From the NCBI GenBank assembly GCA_964602445.1, contig CAZRQV010000009.1:1-59602 (forward strand): DNA of 59,602 bases, read 5' to 3'. The notes under the pieces are model-generated. The model made no database searches and was not told the DNA's origin. It saw nothing but the letters and a program-made list of their open reading frames with translations. Each line of letters starts with the position of its first letter. The first letter of the stretch is position 1. This document shows, piece after piece, positions 7,942-17,431 of this stretch. Position numbers and translations under genes: made by a program. The stretch is from HGM12587 sp964602445. Its GTDB lineage: Bacteria; Bacillota; Clostridia; Lachnospirales; Lachnospiraceae.

Positions 7942-9060
7942 CTATATGTTATATCTTTCGTCGCCTTCTGCTACAACTTTGATTCCATCTTCACCTTTAT
8001 GAACCGTATTGGCACGGATCGTTGTGTTGCTTTCCACAACACAATTTTCGATGTATGTATTATCCCCCAGATATACATCGTTCATAATGACGGAATTCTT
8101 TACAACGCAGTTGTTGCCTACAAAGACTTTCTTAAACAACAGTGAATGTTCTACCGTTCCGTTAATGATCGAACCGCTGCCTATCAATGCATTGCTGACA
8201 TTGGAACCCGGATTGTATTTGGCTGGCGGCAGATCCTGAACTTTAGAATAAATTTCAGGATAATCATGAAGAAAATGTTTTCTGACTTCCGGTTTTAAAA
8301 AGTCCATATTTGCTTCATAATAAGATTCTACAGAAGCGATATTGTTCCAGTAGGAATCCAACTTATATCCATAAATTTTCTTTACATTTTTATAACGGAT
8401 CAGAATGTCTGTTACAAAATTGTAACGATCTTCTAATGCACTCTTTTCCAGAAGCTCGATCAGCTGTCTTCTGCGGATCACATAAATACCACAGGAAATG
8501 GTTCTGGATTCGGAAGCCATCGGTTTTTCTTCCATATTGGTGATTCTTCCTTCTTCATCTAAAGAAACTACTCCGAAACGGCTGATATCTTCTTCGCCGT
8601 TCATATCCTTGCATACCACGGTAATATCTGCTTTTTTCTCAATGTGATATTCCAGCACTTTGTTGTAATCCATTTTATAAATACCGTCTCCGGAAGCAAT
8701 GACTACATATGGCTCATGGCATTCTTTTAACCAATCCAGATTCTGATAGATCGCATCTGCAGTTCCCCGATACCAGGAACTGTTGTCTGTCGTGATGGTC
8801 GGTGCAAATACATACAGACCACCTTGTTTTCTTCCGAAATCCCACCATTTTGCAGAGCTTAAATGCTCATTTAATGAACGGGAATTATACTGGGTCAGAA
8901 CTGCAACTCTGTTGATCTTGGAATTGGACATATTGCTCAATGCAAAATCAATACTGCGATAACTTCCTGCAAACGGCATGGCTGCCACTGCTCTTTTATT
9001 GGACAGTTCTCTCATTCTATGGCTGTTGCCGCCTGCTAAAATAATACCGACTGCTCTCAT
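7942..9060 (-). CDS. glgD: Glucose-1-phosphate adenylyltransferase subunit GlgD
   Basis: 372 aa: nucleotidyltransferase domain (about 1-235), then a left-handed beta-helix of hexapeptide repeats at the C-terminus. Compared with GlgC it has a degenerate start (GIILAGGNSHRMREL rather than LAGGQGSRL), as expected for the regulatory GlgD partner in Firmicutes. ADP-glucose made by GlgC/GlgD feeds glycogen synthase. Its ATG overlaps the glgC stop in an ATGA, which gives translational coupling and supports an equimolar heterotetramer. Confidence 0.93.
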   Translation of the reverse strand: MRAVGIILAGGNSHRMRELSNKRAVAAMPFAGSYRSIDFALSNMSNSKINRVAVLTQYNSRSLNEHLSSAKWWDFGRKQGGLYVFAPTITTDNSSWYRGTADAIYQNLDWLKECHEPYVVIASGDGIYKMDYNKVLEYHIEKKADITVVCKDMNGEEDISRFGVVSLDEEGRITNMEEKPMASESRTISCGIYVIRRRQLIELLEKSALEDRYNFVTDILIRYKNVKKIYGYKLDSYWNNIASVESYYEANMDFLKPEVRKHFLHDYPEIYSKVQDLPPAKYNPGSNVSNALIGSGSIINGTVEHSLLFKKVFVGNNCVVKNSVIMNDVYLGDNTYIENCVVESNTTIRANTVHKGEDGIKVVAEGDERYNI

Positions 9061-10331
9061 ACTCTGTCACCTGCCTTAATAATGGATTTTCCGCTTTCCA
9101 GCACACCATCCGGATAGTCTTCCGGTGTTGTATTTCCTGAAATTGCTGTGTTTTTACCAATCTTTACATTTGGCGGAATATAAGAATCTTCGCCGATGGT
9201 CACCAGTCCGAAGGAATAAATCTTTGGCTGGATCTGGTTCGGTACATCTTCCCCGATTCCCATCACAACACCATCACTGACTTCTACATCTTCTGCGATG
9301 ATGGCCTTATCGATCACGGCACCTTTTCCGATGACAGTACCTTTCATGATAATGGAATCTTTGACAACGGCTCCTTCTTCGATAATGACACCGGAACCGA
9401 TGATCGATCCGGAAACATCACCACAGATTGTCGATCCTCCGCTGATGAGACTTCGTGTTACTTTTGCATCTGCGGAAATGTATTCCGGTGCAATGGCATC
9501 ACTCTTTGTATAAATCTTCCAGAATTCTTCGTAAAGATTAAATTCAGGAATGATATCGATCAGTTCCATATTTGCTTCCCAATAAGAACCAAGCGTTCCT
9601 ACATCTTTCCAGTAGCCGTTAAATTCGTATGCATACATGGAATTTCCGTTTTCAAAGCAGTATGGAATAATATGTTTTCCGAAATCACAGCCCGGCTGTT
9701 CTCTCTTGTCGATCAACGCCTGACGAAGCACCGGCCAGCTGAAAATGTAGATTCCCATCGATGCCAGATTACTTCTTGGATGTTCCGGTTTTTCTTCGAA
9801 TTCTGTAATCTTACCGTTTTCATCTGTGATCACGATTCCAAAACGGTTCGCTTCTTCGATTGGAACCGGCATGGCTGCGATTGTCACATCTGCTCCATGT
9901 TCTTTATGATGTTCTAGCATCAATTCGTAATCCATCTTATAGATGTGATCTCCTGAAAGAATCAGAACATAATCCGGATGATATGTATCTATATAGTCAA
10001 TATTCTGATAAATGGCATTGGCTGTGCCTGTATACCATTCACTATTTGTACTTTTTTCATATGGCGGAAGAATCGTCACGCCGCCATTGTTTCGATCCAA
10101 ATCCCATGGCATTCCGATTCCGATATGTGTATTCAGTCTTAATGGCTGATACTGGGTCAGAACACCTACTGTATCAATTCCGGAATTGATACAGTTACTC
10201 AGCGGAAAATCGATGATACGATATTTCGCGCCGAAAGAAACAGCCGGTTTCGCCACCTTTGCAGTCAATACCCCAAGACGGCTTCCCTGACCACCTGCCA
10301 GAAGCATTGCAATCATTTCTTTTTTAATCAC
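9057..10331 (-). CDS. glgC: Glucose-1-phosphate adenylyltransferase, catalytic subunit
   Basis: 424 aa from the GTG at 10331, which is preceded by GGAGAGGTG; an upstream in-frame stretch of 36 codons has no ribosome binding site and is not conserved-looking. It shows the pyrophosphorylase loop MLLAGGQGSRLGVLTAKVAKPAVSF, the Asp region ILSGDHIYKMDY, the glucose-1-P region EFEEKPEHPRSNLASMGIYIF, and C-terminal hexapeptide repeats. It makes ADP-glucose from ATP and glucose-1-phosphate, the committed step of glycogen synthesis. First gene of glgC-glgD-spoVG, divergent from murC. Confidence 0.95.
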   Translation of the reverse strand: MIKKEMIAMLLAGGQGSRLGVLTAKVAKPAVSFGAKYRIIDFPLSNCINSGIDTVGVLTQYQPLRLNTHIGIGMPWDLDRNNGGVTILPPYEKSTNSEWYTGTANAIYQNIDYIDTYHPDYVLILSGDHIYKMDYELMLEHHKEHGADVTIAAMPVPIEEANRFGIVITDENGKITEFEEKPEHPRSNLASMGIYIFSWPVLRQALIDKREQPGCDFGKHIIPYCFENGNSMYAYEFNGYWKDVGTLGSYWEANMELIDIIPEFNLYEEFWKIYTKSDAIAPEYISADAKVTRSLISGGSTICGDVSGSIIGSGVIIEEGAVVKDSIIMKGTVIGKGAVIDKAIIAEDVEVSDGVVMGIGEDVPNQIQPKIYSFGLVTIGEDSYIPPNVKIGKNTAISGNTTPEDYPDGVLESGKSIIKAGDRV

Positions 10332-10398
10332 GCTATCACCTCTCCAGTTATACTTAGAAATTTGTAACGGCTTCCTGTACCGTAAAGTTTGATAACTC

Positions 10399-10426
10399 AT
10401 TATACCATACTTTTTTACAAAGTGAA
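10399..10426 (-). promoter_or_regulatory. Promoter of glgC-glgD-spoVG
   Basis: Minus-strand TATAAT (10399-10404) with a weaker TTCACT (10421-10426) at 16 nt spacing, about 70 nt before the GTG start. Confidence 0.5.
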
Positions 10427-10528
10427 TAAGATTTATCACTTTTCGCAGAGATTTTATGGCATTTTTACCAATTTATGTCACCCTTTTACGAAAAAAAATT
10501 TAGGAAAACTCCGAACCATGATCCTTTA

Positions 10529-10557
10529 TTGAAAATAAAAAAAGTTCAGAGTATAAT
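10529..10557 (+). promoter_or_regulatory. Promoter of murC
   Basis: TTGAAA and a consensus TATAAT with exact 17-nt spacing, 65 nt before the murC start. Confidence 0.7.
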
Positions 10558-10621
10558 AGTGATGATTCAAACAGTAACTGATTATATTCTTATAGAAATT
10601 ATCCATAAAGAGAGGAATTTT

Positions 10622-12001
10622 ATGTACAAAATAGATTTTAATCAACCGGAACATCTTCATTTTATCGGCATCGGCGGCATCAGCATGAGCGGTCTTGCCG
10701 AAATTCTTTTAGGCGCCGGATTTACCGTATCCGGTTCTGATTCCAAACCTTCTGATCTGACTGCCCATCTGGAAAAATCAGGAGCAAAAATCTTCTACGG
10801 TCAGTGTGCTGAAAATATTTCTGCTGATTATGACTGTGTTGTTTACACCGCAGCTATTCATCCGGATAATCCGGAATTTGCCCGTTGTAAAGAATTAAAC
10901 CTTCCGATGCTTACCAGAGCAGAACTGTTAGGACAGATCATGAAAAACTATCAGACTGCCATTGCAGTTTCCGGAACCCATGGAAAAACAACCACCACTT
11001 CCATGTTTTCTTCTGTTCTGCTGGCCGCCCAAACAGACCCTACCATTTCTGTCGGAGGAATTTTAGAAGCCATCGGAGGAAATATCCGTGTCGGAAAGTC
11101 CGATACGTTTATTACAGAAGCCTGTGAATATACCAACAGTTTCCTTTCTTTTTATCCGACATTAAGCATCATCTTAAATATAGAAGAAGACCATATGGAT
11201 TTCTTTCAAGATCTGGACGATATTATGCATTCTTTCCGCCTGTTCGCAGAAAGACTTCCGGAAAACGGAACTTTGATCATCAATCAGGAGATCAAAAATT
11301 ATGAAACCATTACCAACGGACTTTCCTGCCGCGTAATCACTTACGGCATGGATCCATCCTGCACCTGCTATGCAGAAAATGTCCATTTTAACGAAAAAGG
11401 ATTCGGTGAATTTGATGCGTTCTTTGACCATACTCCGCTGGGACATATGGTATTAAGCGTTCCGGGAGAACACAACATATCCAACGCATTGTCCGTAATC
11501 GCCGCTTCCAAAACACTGGGCATCTCCGATGAAATGATCCGTGCAGGTCTTGCTGGCTTTACCGGAACCAATCGTCGTTTCCAGTATAAAGGAACTTTAA
11601 ACGGCGTAACGATCATTGATGATTATGCACATCACCCAACAGAAATCCTCGCTACGTTGGAAGCTGCAAAGAATTATCCACATCGAGAGCTGTGGTGTGT
11701 CTTCCAGCCGCATACGTATACACGTACCAAAGCATTTTTCCATGAATTTGCAGAAGTGCTGTCCAAAGCAGACCATGTGGTGCTGGCAGACATCTACGCT
11801 GCCCGCGAAACCGACACGTTAGGCATGAGTTCCCAGCTTTTACAGGAAGAAATCTGTAAATTCGGCACAGATTGTCACTATTTCCCAAGTTTTGAGGAAA
11901 TTCAGCAATTTTTAAAATCACACTGTGTCCACGATGATCTGTTGATAACTATGGGCGCAGGAGACGTTGTAAACATTGGGGAAAATCTGTTAAACGAATA
12001 G
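10622..12001 (+). CDS. murC: UDP-N-acetylmuramate--L-alanine ligase
   Basis: 459 aa from the ATG at 10622, which follows AGAGAGGA; a longer frame reaches 10475 but runs through the promoter. Domains: Rossmann UDP-binding (LHFIGIGGISMSGLAEIL), central ATPase with the P-loop AVSGTHGKTTTTSM (about 110-123), and the C-terminal ligase domain with DDYAHHPTEI and the FQPHTYTRTKAFF motif. Adds L-Ala to UDP-MurNAc in the cytoplasm, first step of the peptidoglycan stem peptide. A symmetric cluster of DnaA boxes begins immediately after its stop codon. Confidence 0.97.
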   Translation: MYKIDFNQPEHLHFIGIGGISMSGLAEILLGAGFTVSGSDSKPSDLTAHLEKSGAKIFYGQCAENISADYDCVVYTAAIHPDNPEFARCKELNLPMLTRAELLGQIMKNYQTAIAVSGTHGKTTTTSMFSSVLLAAQTDPTISVGGILEAIGGNIRVGKSDTFITEACEYTNSFLSFYPTLSIILNIEEDHMDFFQDLDDIMHSFRLFAERLPENGTLIINQEIKNYETITNGLSCRVITYGMDPSCTCYAENVHFNEKGFGEFDAFFDHTPLGHMVLSVPGEHNISNALSVIAASKTLGISDEMIRAGLAGFTGTNRRFQYKGTLNGVTIIDDYAHHPTEILATLEAAKNYPHRELWCVFQPHTYTRTKAFFHEFAEVLSKADHVVLADIYAARETDTLGMSSQLLQEEICKFGTDCHYFPSFEEIQQFLKSHCVHDDLLITMGAGDVVNIGENLLNE

Positions 12002-12058
12002 TTATCCACATTATCCACATTTCATAGGGGATAATTATCCCTGTTGATATGTGGATAA
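12002..12058. promoter_or_regulatory. DnaA-box cluster with central palindrome
   Basis: Three perfect TTATCCACA boxes: 12002-12010 and 12011-12019 in tandem on the plus strand, and 12050-12058 inverted. The inner two are exactly symmetric about a perfect 14-bp palindrome GGGATAATTATCCC (12028-12041). The site lies between murC and the dnaD promoter. Confidence 0.8.
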
Positions 12059-12087
12059 TTTTGTGGAAACCCACAGACAAGTTGTTA

Positions 12088-12116
12088 TTCCAAAGCTTTT
12101 TTGAATGTGCTATAAT
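12088..12116 (+). promoter_or_regulatory. Promoter of dnaD-dnaC-prs
   Basis: An extended -10 element TGCTATAAT (-10 at 12111-12116) with a weak TTCCAA 17 nt upstream. It begins about 30 nt beyond the last DnaA box. Confidence 0.6.
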
Positions 12117-12144
12117 TGCAATGCTAAAGTTTGGGGGTGACATT

Positions 12145-13182
12145 GTGGCAGAATTTAAGATTATGAAAAACGGTTACAGACCTGTAACGGCTGTGCCTGA
12201 TGACTTTATTGAAAATTACATGCTTATGGCAAACGGTGACTATGTAAAGATCTATCTTTACCTGCTTTATTGTGTCAAAAACGACAAACTTCTCTCCGTT
12301 CCGACGCTGGCAGATCTGTTTCAATGTACAGAAAATGATATCAAACGTGCTTTAAAATATTGGGAAAGCAAACAGTTGCTGTACATCGAAGAAAATGCAG
12401 CGCAGGAGATCACAGCACTTGCTTTAAATGACGGAACACCGCAGAACAGCCCTGTTTGCGAACCTGTCACAGAGACACTGATTCCGGAAGTTCCGATTCC
12501 TGAAAAGCAGAGTCATTCCGCCGCTGAAACGAAAAAGTTCAAAGATCAGGCAGAGATCAAACAGCTGCTCTTTGTCTGTGAACAATATATGGGAAAACAG
12601 CTGACCCGTACCGATCTGGAAACGATCCTTTACTTTTACGAACAGCTGCATTTCTCTACCGATCTGATCGAATATCTGGTAGAGTACAGTGTTTCTAAAA
12701 ACAAACGCAGTTTCCGCTATATGGAGGCCGTGGCTGTCGAATGGCACAAAAAAGGGATTAAGACCGTGGAGGAAGCCAAACTGGATTCCAAACCTTATGC
12801 CAAAGAATGTTATCTTGTGCTGAAAGCACTGGGCATTAACAATCACGATCCGCTTCCTGTGGAGATCAGCTATGTGAACCGCTGGATGAAAGAATACGGA
12901 TTTACCATTGATATCATTCTGGAAGCCTGCAATCGTACGATCATGCAGATCCACAAACCGAAATTCGAATATGTAGACGGTATCTTAAAGGCATGGATGA
13001 ATGCAGGTGTTCATCATTTATCAGATGTGGAAAAACTGACTGCGGAACACAAAAACCGTTCCGATGCAAGAAATCAGCAGAAAACGGAGAAACCTTTTAC
13101 CACCCGTTTTCATAATTTTGAACAGCACAGCTACGATTTCGATCAGCTGGAAGATAAATTGTTTGCAAATCTGAAACCATAA
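12145..13182 (+). CDS. dnaD: DnaD-domain primosome protein
   Basis: 345 aa from GTG 12145, selected because GGGGGTGA stands seven bases upstream; ATG 12121 is possible but overlaps that site. An N-terminal winged-helix part (about 1-80) is followed by two DnaB_2/DnaD repeats (about 140-210 and 225-300). The second ends FEYVDGILKAWMNAGV, the YxxxIxxxW motif that contacts ssDNA. In Firmicutes DnaD and DnaB remodel DNA and recruit the helicase loader at origins and forks. The next gene is the loader ATPase, 16 nt on, and a DnaA-box cluster lies in front, so a replication-initiation role is well supported by context. Confidence 0.9.
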   Translation: MAEFKIMKNGYRPVTAVPDDFIENYMLMANGDYVKIYLYLLYCVKNDKLLSVPTLADLFQCTENDIKRALKYWESKQLLYIEENAAQEITALALNDGTPQNSPVCEPVTETLIPEVPIPEKQSHSAAETKKFKDQAEIKQLLFVCEQYMGKQLTRTDLETILYFYEQLHFSTDLIEYLVEYSVSKNKRSFRYMEAVAVEWHKKGIKTVEEAKLDSKPYAKECYLVLKALGINNHDPLPVEISYVNRWMKEYGFTIDIILEACNRTIMQIHKPKFEYVDGILKAWMNAGVHHLSDVEKLTAEHKNRSDARNQQKTEKPFTTRFHNFEQHSYDFDQLEDKLFANLKP

Positions 13183-13198
13183 AGAAGGAGGAAGCACA

Positions 13199-14170
13199 GT
13201 GAATCTATCCACGGCACATTATGATTCCATCATGCGGGAGTATGACGATCAACGTCTGAAAAATATGCATGAGCTAAATGAACGTACTCTGGAAGTCTAT
13301 GACAGATTCCCTGAGATTCGCCAGATTGATGCTCAGATTTCTGATCTGGCCGAAAAATTTGCTTCCGGATTTACCCAGGAAGGGACCATGAGTTTTGAAG
13401 AATACCGCAGAAAACTGGCAGATCTTCGCATGGAAAAAGAAGCTCTGATGAAATGCTACCGGATCAGTCCAGAAACACTGCAGATGCAGTACCGCTGTCC
13501 TGACTGTCAGGATACCGGTTACATTGGCAACGAAAAGTGTCACTGCTTCCGCCAGCGGATTATTGACGAGATGTATCAGCAGTCAAATCTGCGTGAAATT
13601 TTGAAATCTGAGAATTTTTCCACCCTTTCTTACAAATATTATGATACAGAAAATTTGGAGCAAATGAGGGCAACCGTCGAAACTTGCAAAAAATTTGCAG
13701 AAAATTTTGACAAAACCTTTGAAAATATATTACTATGTGGTACTGTAGGTATTGGGAAAACGTTTCTTTCCAATTGTATTGCTAAAGAGATCCTGGATCA
13801 GGGGCACAGTGTTCTTTATCTGTCCGCATTCCAGCTGTTTGATCTGATGGCCAAAAATTCTTTTTCGGGCAACCGTGCAAAGGAAGATTCCATCGTAAAG
13901 CAATACCCGCATATTTTTGACAGTGACCTGCTGATCATTGATGATCTGGGCACTGAATTAGTAAACAGTTTTACCGTGACAGGATTTTTTCTTGTGGTCA
14001 ATGAGCGGATCCTACGAAAAAAATCTACATTGATCTCAACAAACCTGTCACCTGAAGAAATATTAACTACTTACACAGACAGAACTGCTTCCCGCATCAT
14101 ATCTAATTACACGATGCTGAAACTTTCCGGAAGCGATATTCGTCTGAAAAAGAAATTAGGAGGATTTTAG
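13199..14170 (+). CDS. dnaC: Helicase loader ATPase (DnaI/DnaC-like)
   Basis: 323 aa, GTG start with AAGGAGG eight bases before. The N-terminal region (about 1-95) is helical. A C4 zinc-type motif follows (CPDC...CHC, about 100-117), as in the helicase-binding domain of DnaI. Then comes an AAA+ core with Walker A LLCGTVGIGKTFLSN (about 178-192), Walker B DLLIIDDLGTE (about 240-250) and a sensor region STNLSPEEI. It loads the replicative helicase with DnaD. prs begins one base after its stop. Confidence 0.93.
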   Translation: MNLSTAHYDSIMREYDDQRLKNMHELNERTLEVYDRFPEIRQIDAQISDLAEKFASGFTQEGTMSFEEYRRKLADLRMEKEALMKCYRISPETLQMQYRCPDCQDTGYIGNEKCHCFRQRIIDEMYQQSNLREILKSENFSTLSYKYYDTENLEQMRATVETCKKFAENFDKTFENILLCGTVGIGKTFLSNCIAKEILDQGHSVLYLSAFQLFDLMAKNSFSGNRAKEDSIVKQYPHIFDSDLLIIDDLGTELVNSFTVTGFFLVVNERILRKKSTLISTNLSPEEILTTYTDRTASRIISNYTMLKLSGSDIRLKKKLGGF

Positions 14171-14171
14171 A

Positions 14172-15359
14172 ATGACACAGCGTAGTCTTCGAACAATTGA
14201 AACAATTCCAGTGGGACCATTAGGAATCATCCCATTAAAGAGTTGTGCAGAAATCGGAAAAAAGGTAGATGATTATCTCGTTTCATGGAGACATGAAAAT
14301 GATTCAGAACACAAATCCAACATCGTATTTTCCGGTTATGAAAAGGATTCTTACATTATTGATGCTTCCGTACCACGTTTTGGTTCAGGAGAAGCAAAGG
14401 CGATCATTAACGAATCCGTTCGTGGACAGGATGTTTACCTGATCGTAGATGTATGTAACCACAGCCTGACCTATTCTTTATGCGGACAGGAAAACCATAT
14501 GTCTCCTGACGATCACTATCAGGATTTAAAACGTATCATTGCTGCTATCGCAGGTAAAGCAAGAAGAATCAACGTAATCATGCCGTTCTTATATGAAAGC
14601 AGACAGCATAAACGTTCTTCCAGAGAATCTTTAGACTGTGCTTTAGCACTTCAGGAACTTGTAAATATGGGTGTTGATAACATTCTTACTTTCGATGCTC
14701 ATGACCCACGTGTACAGAATGCAATCCCATTAAACGGTTTTGAAACAGTTACACCGGTATATCAGCTGATCAAAGGTCTGTTAAACAATGTAGATGATAT
14801 CAAATTAGACAGCGATCACCTGATGGTTATCAGCCCTGACGAAGGTGCGACAGGACGTGCAATCTATCTTGCCAGCGTTTTAGGTGTAGATATGGGTATG
14901 TTCTACAAACGCCGTGACTATACAAAGATCGTAAACGGAAAGAACCCAATCGTTGCACACGAATTCTTAGGCTCTGACTTAAACGGCAAAGATGCCATCA
15001 TCATCGATGACATGATCGCTTCCGGCGACAGTATGTTAGACGTTGCAAAACAGTTAAAATCCCGCGGAGCAGGAAGAATCTTCGTATTCTCTACCTTCGG
15101 ACTTTTCACAAGCGGACTTGCAAGATTTGATGAAGCATATGAAAGCGGACTCATTTCTAAAATCTGTACAACAAACACTGTTTATCAGTCACCGGAACTC
15201 TTATCCAGAGAATACTATGTAAGCTGTGATATGAGCAAATATATCGCACTTCTCATTGATACATTAAACCATGACGGATCTATCAGTGAACTTCTGGAAC
15301 CATATGAAAGAATCAACGCTTTCGTAGCAAAATATAAAGCAAAACAGGAAAATAAATAA
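14172..15359 (+). CDS. prs: Ribose-phosphate pyrophosphokinase
   Basis: 395 aa. Makes PRPP from ribose-5-phosphate and ATP for purine, pyrimidine, His and NAD synthesis. Visible motifs are the FDAHDPRVQNAIP Mg-binding segment and the PRPP loop AIIIDDMIASGDSMLD (about 275-290). It is about 75 residues longer than Bacillus Prs, with an extended N-terminus and C-terminus; this longer form is common in Clostridia. The start follows GGAGG in the end of dnaC, one base after its stop, so it is co-transcribed with primosome genes. A strong terminator follows. Confidence 0.93.
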   Translation: MTQRSLRTIETIPVGPLGIIPLKSCAEIGKKVDDYLVSWRHENDSEHKSNIVFSGYEKDSYIIDASVPRFGSGEAKAIINESVRGQDVYLIVDVCNHSLTYSLCGQENHMSPDDHYQDLKRIIAAIAGKARRINVIMPFLYESRQHKRSSRESLDCALALQELVNMGVDNILTFDAHDPRVQNAIPLNGFETVTPVYQLIKGLLNNVDDIKLDSDHLMVISPDEGATGRAIYLASVLGVDMGMFYKRRDYTKIVNGKNPIVAHEFLGSDLNGKDAIIIDDMIASGDSMLDVAKQLKSRGAGRIFVFSTFGLFTSGLARFDEAYESGLISKICTTNTVYQSPELLSREYYVSCDMSKYIALLIDTLNHDGSISELLEPYERINAFVAKYKAKQENK

Positions 15360-15376
15360 TTTTTCTAACCCAAACA

Positions 15377-15430
15377 AAAACCCACTGCATTACTACTGAT
15401 CAGCAGCAATGCAGTGGGTTTCATTTTATT
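15377..15430 (+). terminator. Terminator after prs
   Basis: AACCCACTGCATT / AATGCAGTGGGTT stem (13 bp, 15-nt loop) followed by a T-rich tract. Confidence 0.85.
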
Positions 15431-15500
15431 CACGTTTTCAGAAACTGTCGGACGCTGGGAACGCATTTTCTGAATCTGTATTTTCTAAAAAATATCGACT

Positions 15501-16190
15501 CTAAACTTTAAAGCGGTAACCGACACCCCAGATGGTCTCGATATACTGTGGTTTGGAAGTATCATATTCAATCTTTTCACGGATCTTTTTGATATGCACA
15601 GTTACCGTTGCAATATCTCCGATGGATTCCATATCCCAGATTTCTTTAAACAATTCTTCTTTGGTATATACATGATTTGGGTTCTGTGCCAAAAAGGTAA
15701 GCAGATCGAATTCTTTGGACGTAAAGTTTGTCTCTTCACCATTGACCCAGACACGTCTTGCGGTCTTATCGATCTTAATGCCGCGGATTTCAATGATGTC
15801 GTTGTTTGGTGCACCGCTGCTGATCAAACGTTCATATCTGGCCAGATGTGCCTTGACACGGGCAACCATTTCACTTGGACTGAACGGTTTGGTCATATAG
15901 TCATCTGCTCCCATTCCCAGTCCTCTGATCTTATCAATGTCATCTTTTTTCGCAGACACGATAATGATCGGTGTATTTTTGGTTTCTCTGATCTTACGGC
16001 AGATTTCAAATCCATCTACTCCCGGAAGCATCAGATCCAGAATGATCAGATCAAACTCTTCTTTTAATGCTCTGGAAAGTCCAATATCGCCCTGATGTTC
16101 CACTTCTACTTCAAATCCACTCAGCTCCAGATAATCTTTTTCCAGCTCTGCGATCGCTACTTCATCTTCTACAATTAAAATCTTACTCAT
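15501..16190 (-). CDS. OmpR/PhoB-family response regulator
   Basis: 229 aa. Receiver domain (1-118) with acidic pocket VEDE and phospho-acceptor D52 in ILDLMLPGVDG, the conserved Ser in IIIVSAKKD and Lys in MTKPFSPSEM. C-terminal winged helix (about 130-229) has EFDLLTFLAQNPNHVYTKEELFKEIW and the VTVHIKKIREKI recognition helix. It is the output half of a two-component system with the kinase whose gene overlaps its 3' side by 8 nt. The stimulus and regulon cannot be read from sequence. Confidence 0.93.
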   Translation of the reverse strand: MSKILIVEDEVAIAELEKDYLELSGFEVEVEHQGDIGLSRALKEEFDLIILDLMLPGVDGFEICRKIRETKNTPIIIVSAKKDDIDKIRGLGMGADDYMTKPFSPSEMVARVKAHLARYERLISSGAPNNDIIEIRGIKIDKTARRVWVNGEETNFTSKEFDLLTFLAQNPNHVYTKEELFKEIWDMESIGDIATVTVHIKKIREKIEYDTSKPQYIETIWGVGYRFKV

Positions 16191-17331
16191 TTGCAGGAAC
16201 CTCCTGATATTTTCTAAGTACGAAGAACATGGCTGTTCCCATACCTTCTTTACTGTTTGCCCAGATCTTTCCTCCGTGATCTTCCATAATCTTCTTTACG
16301 ATGGAAAGCCCGATCCCACTGCCGCCTTTGGACGAATTTCTGGACGTATCGGTTCGATAAAACCGGTCAAAGATATACGGCAGATCCTTGGCTGCGATTC
16401 CTTTTCCGTTATCTTCAATCTCCACCTGCACAAAATCTCCTACGTCTGTTACAACCATGCGCAGCTTCACCGGAGTTTTGTCTGCATATTTTTTAGAATT
16501 TCCAACGATATTGTTGATCACACGTTTCAGCTGTTCCGCATCTGCAATGATCTGAACATCATCTTCCACGTAATTGTTATAGGAAAAATCTATGTTTTCT
16601 TCTTCCATTTCCCGACCAATCTCTTCCGCACAGTCATTAAAATAATCGACTACATTGATTCTGCCGAAATTGTATGGGATTTTATTCGTATCAATCTTTG
16701 AATAAAAGGTCAGTTCATTGATCAGATTATCCATATCAATGGCTTTGCTGTAGATCGTACGAAGATATTTTTCCTGTTTTTCCGGCGTATCTGCGACTCC
16801 GTCCAACAAGCCTTCTACGTAACCTTTGATGGTGGTGATCGGTGTTTTCAGATCGTGGGAAATATTACTGATCAATTCTTTATTCTGGGTATCTGTGGAC
16901 ACCTTTTCTTCAGCATTTGCCTTCAGACGCTTTCTCATCTCTTCAAAGTCTTCACAAAGTTCACCAATCTCATCTTTATTATGAACCTCTACTTCAAAGT
17001 CCAGATTGCCGTTTTTAATATTCTGCGTAGCCACTTTCAGCATCCCAATGGGTGTGATGATACTGCGGTAAATCCACACAACCAGGCAGATCACAATGAT
17101 CGGAACGACCAGACAGATCAAGAGCATCAGATCGGAAATATATTCCCGTACCTGCATTGCAAACATCTGTCCCGCATGTGCTACTTCCGCAATGGTAGCA
17201 TCCTGCAGCTGCAGCTCATATAATTCGTCCATGTGATACCGTGTAAATGTGATCACACCGGTACTGAGCAGAAGCATTGGAACTCCAATGATCAGAAAAA
17301 ATGCAAGAAATAATTTTGATCTTAACTTCAT
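16183..17331 (-). CDS. Membrane sensor histidine kinase
   Basis: 382 aa. TM1 (about 7-28), a short extracytoplasmic loop of about 35 residues, TM2 (about 68-88), HAMP (about 90-142), HisKA with phospho-acceptor H159 in ISNISHDLKTPITTIKGY, and HATPase_c with NNIVGNSKKYA, EDNGKGI, FDRFYRTD and GGSGIGLSIVKKI boxes. The very short sensory loop points to membrane or intramembrane sensing. The gene starts downstream of an extended -10 promoter and overlaps the response regulator, the usual pairing though with the kinase gene first. Confidence 0.93.
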   Translation of the reverse strand: MKLRSKLFLAFFLIIGVPMLLLSTGVITFTRYHMDELYELQLQDATIAEVAHAGQMFAMQVREYISDLMLLICLVVPIIVICLVVWIYRSIITPIGMLKVATQNIKNGNLDFEVEVHNKDEIGELCEDFEEMRKRLKANAEEKVSTDTQNKELISNISHDLKTPITTIKGYVEGLLDGVADTPEKQEKYLRTIYSKAIDMDNLINELTFYSKIDTNKIPYNFGRINVVDYFNDCAEEIGREMEEENIDFSYNNYVEDDVQIIADAEQLKRVINNIVGNSKKYADKTPVKLRMVVTDVGDFVQVEIEDNGKGIAAKDLPYIFDRFYRTDTSRNSSKGGSGIGLSIVKKIMEDHGGKIWANSKEGMGTAMFFVLRKYQEVPANE

Positions 17332-17355
17332 AATATCATCTCCATATTCCTGTTT

Positions 17356-17366
17356 ATTATAGCACA
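17356..17366 (-). promoter_or_regulatory. Extended -10 promoter of the kinase-regulator pair
   Basis: Minus-strand TGTGCTATAAT, a TGN-TATAAT element, 25 nt before the kinase start. No clear -35 is present, as is usual with extended -10 promoters. Confidence 0.5.
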
Positions 17367-17431
17367 GTCAAATCTGCTCCACACGTAAATAATTCATAAC
17401 TTTCTAAACTTTTTGTAAAACGCCCCTTAGA

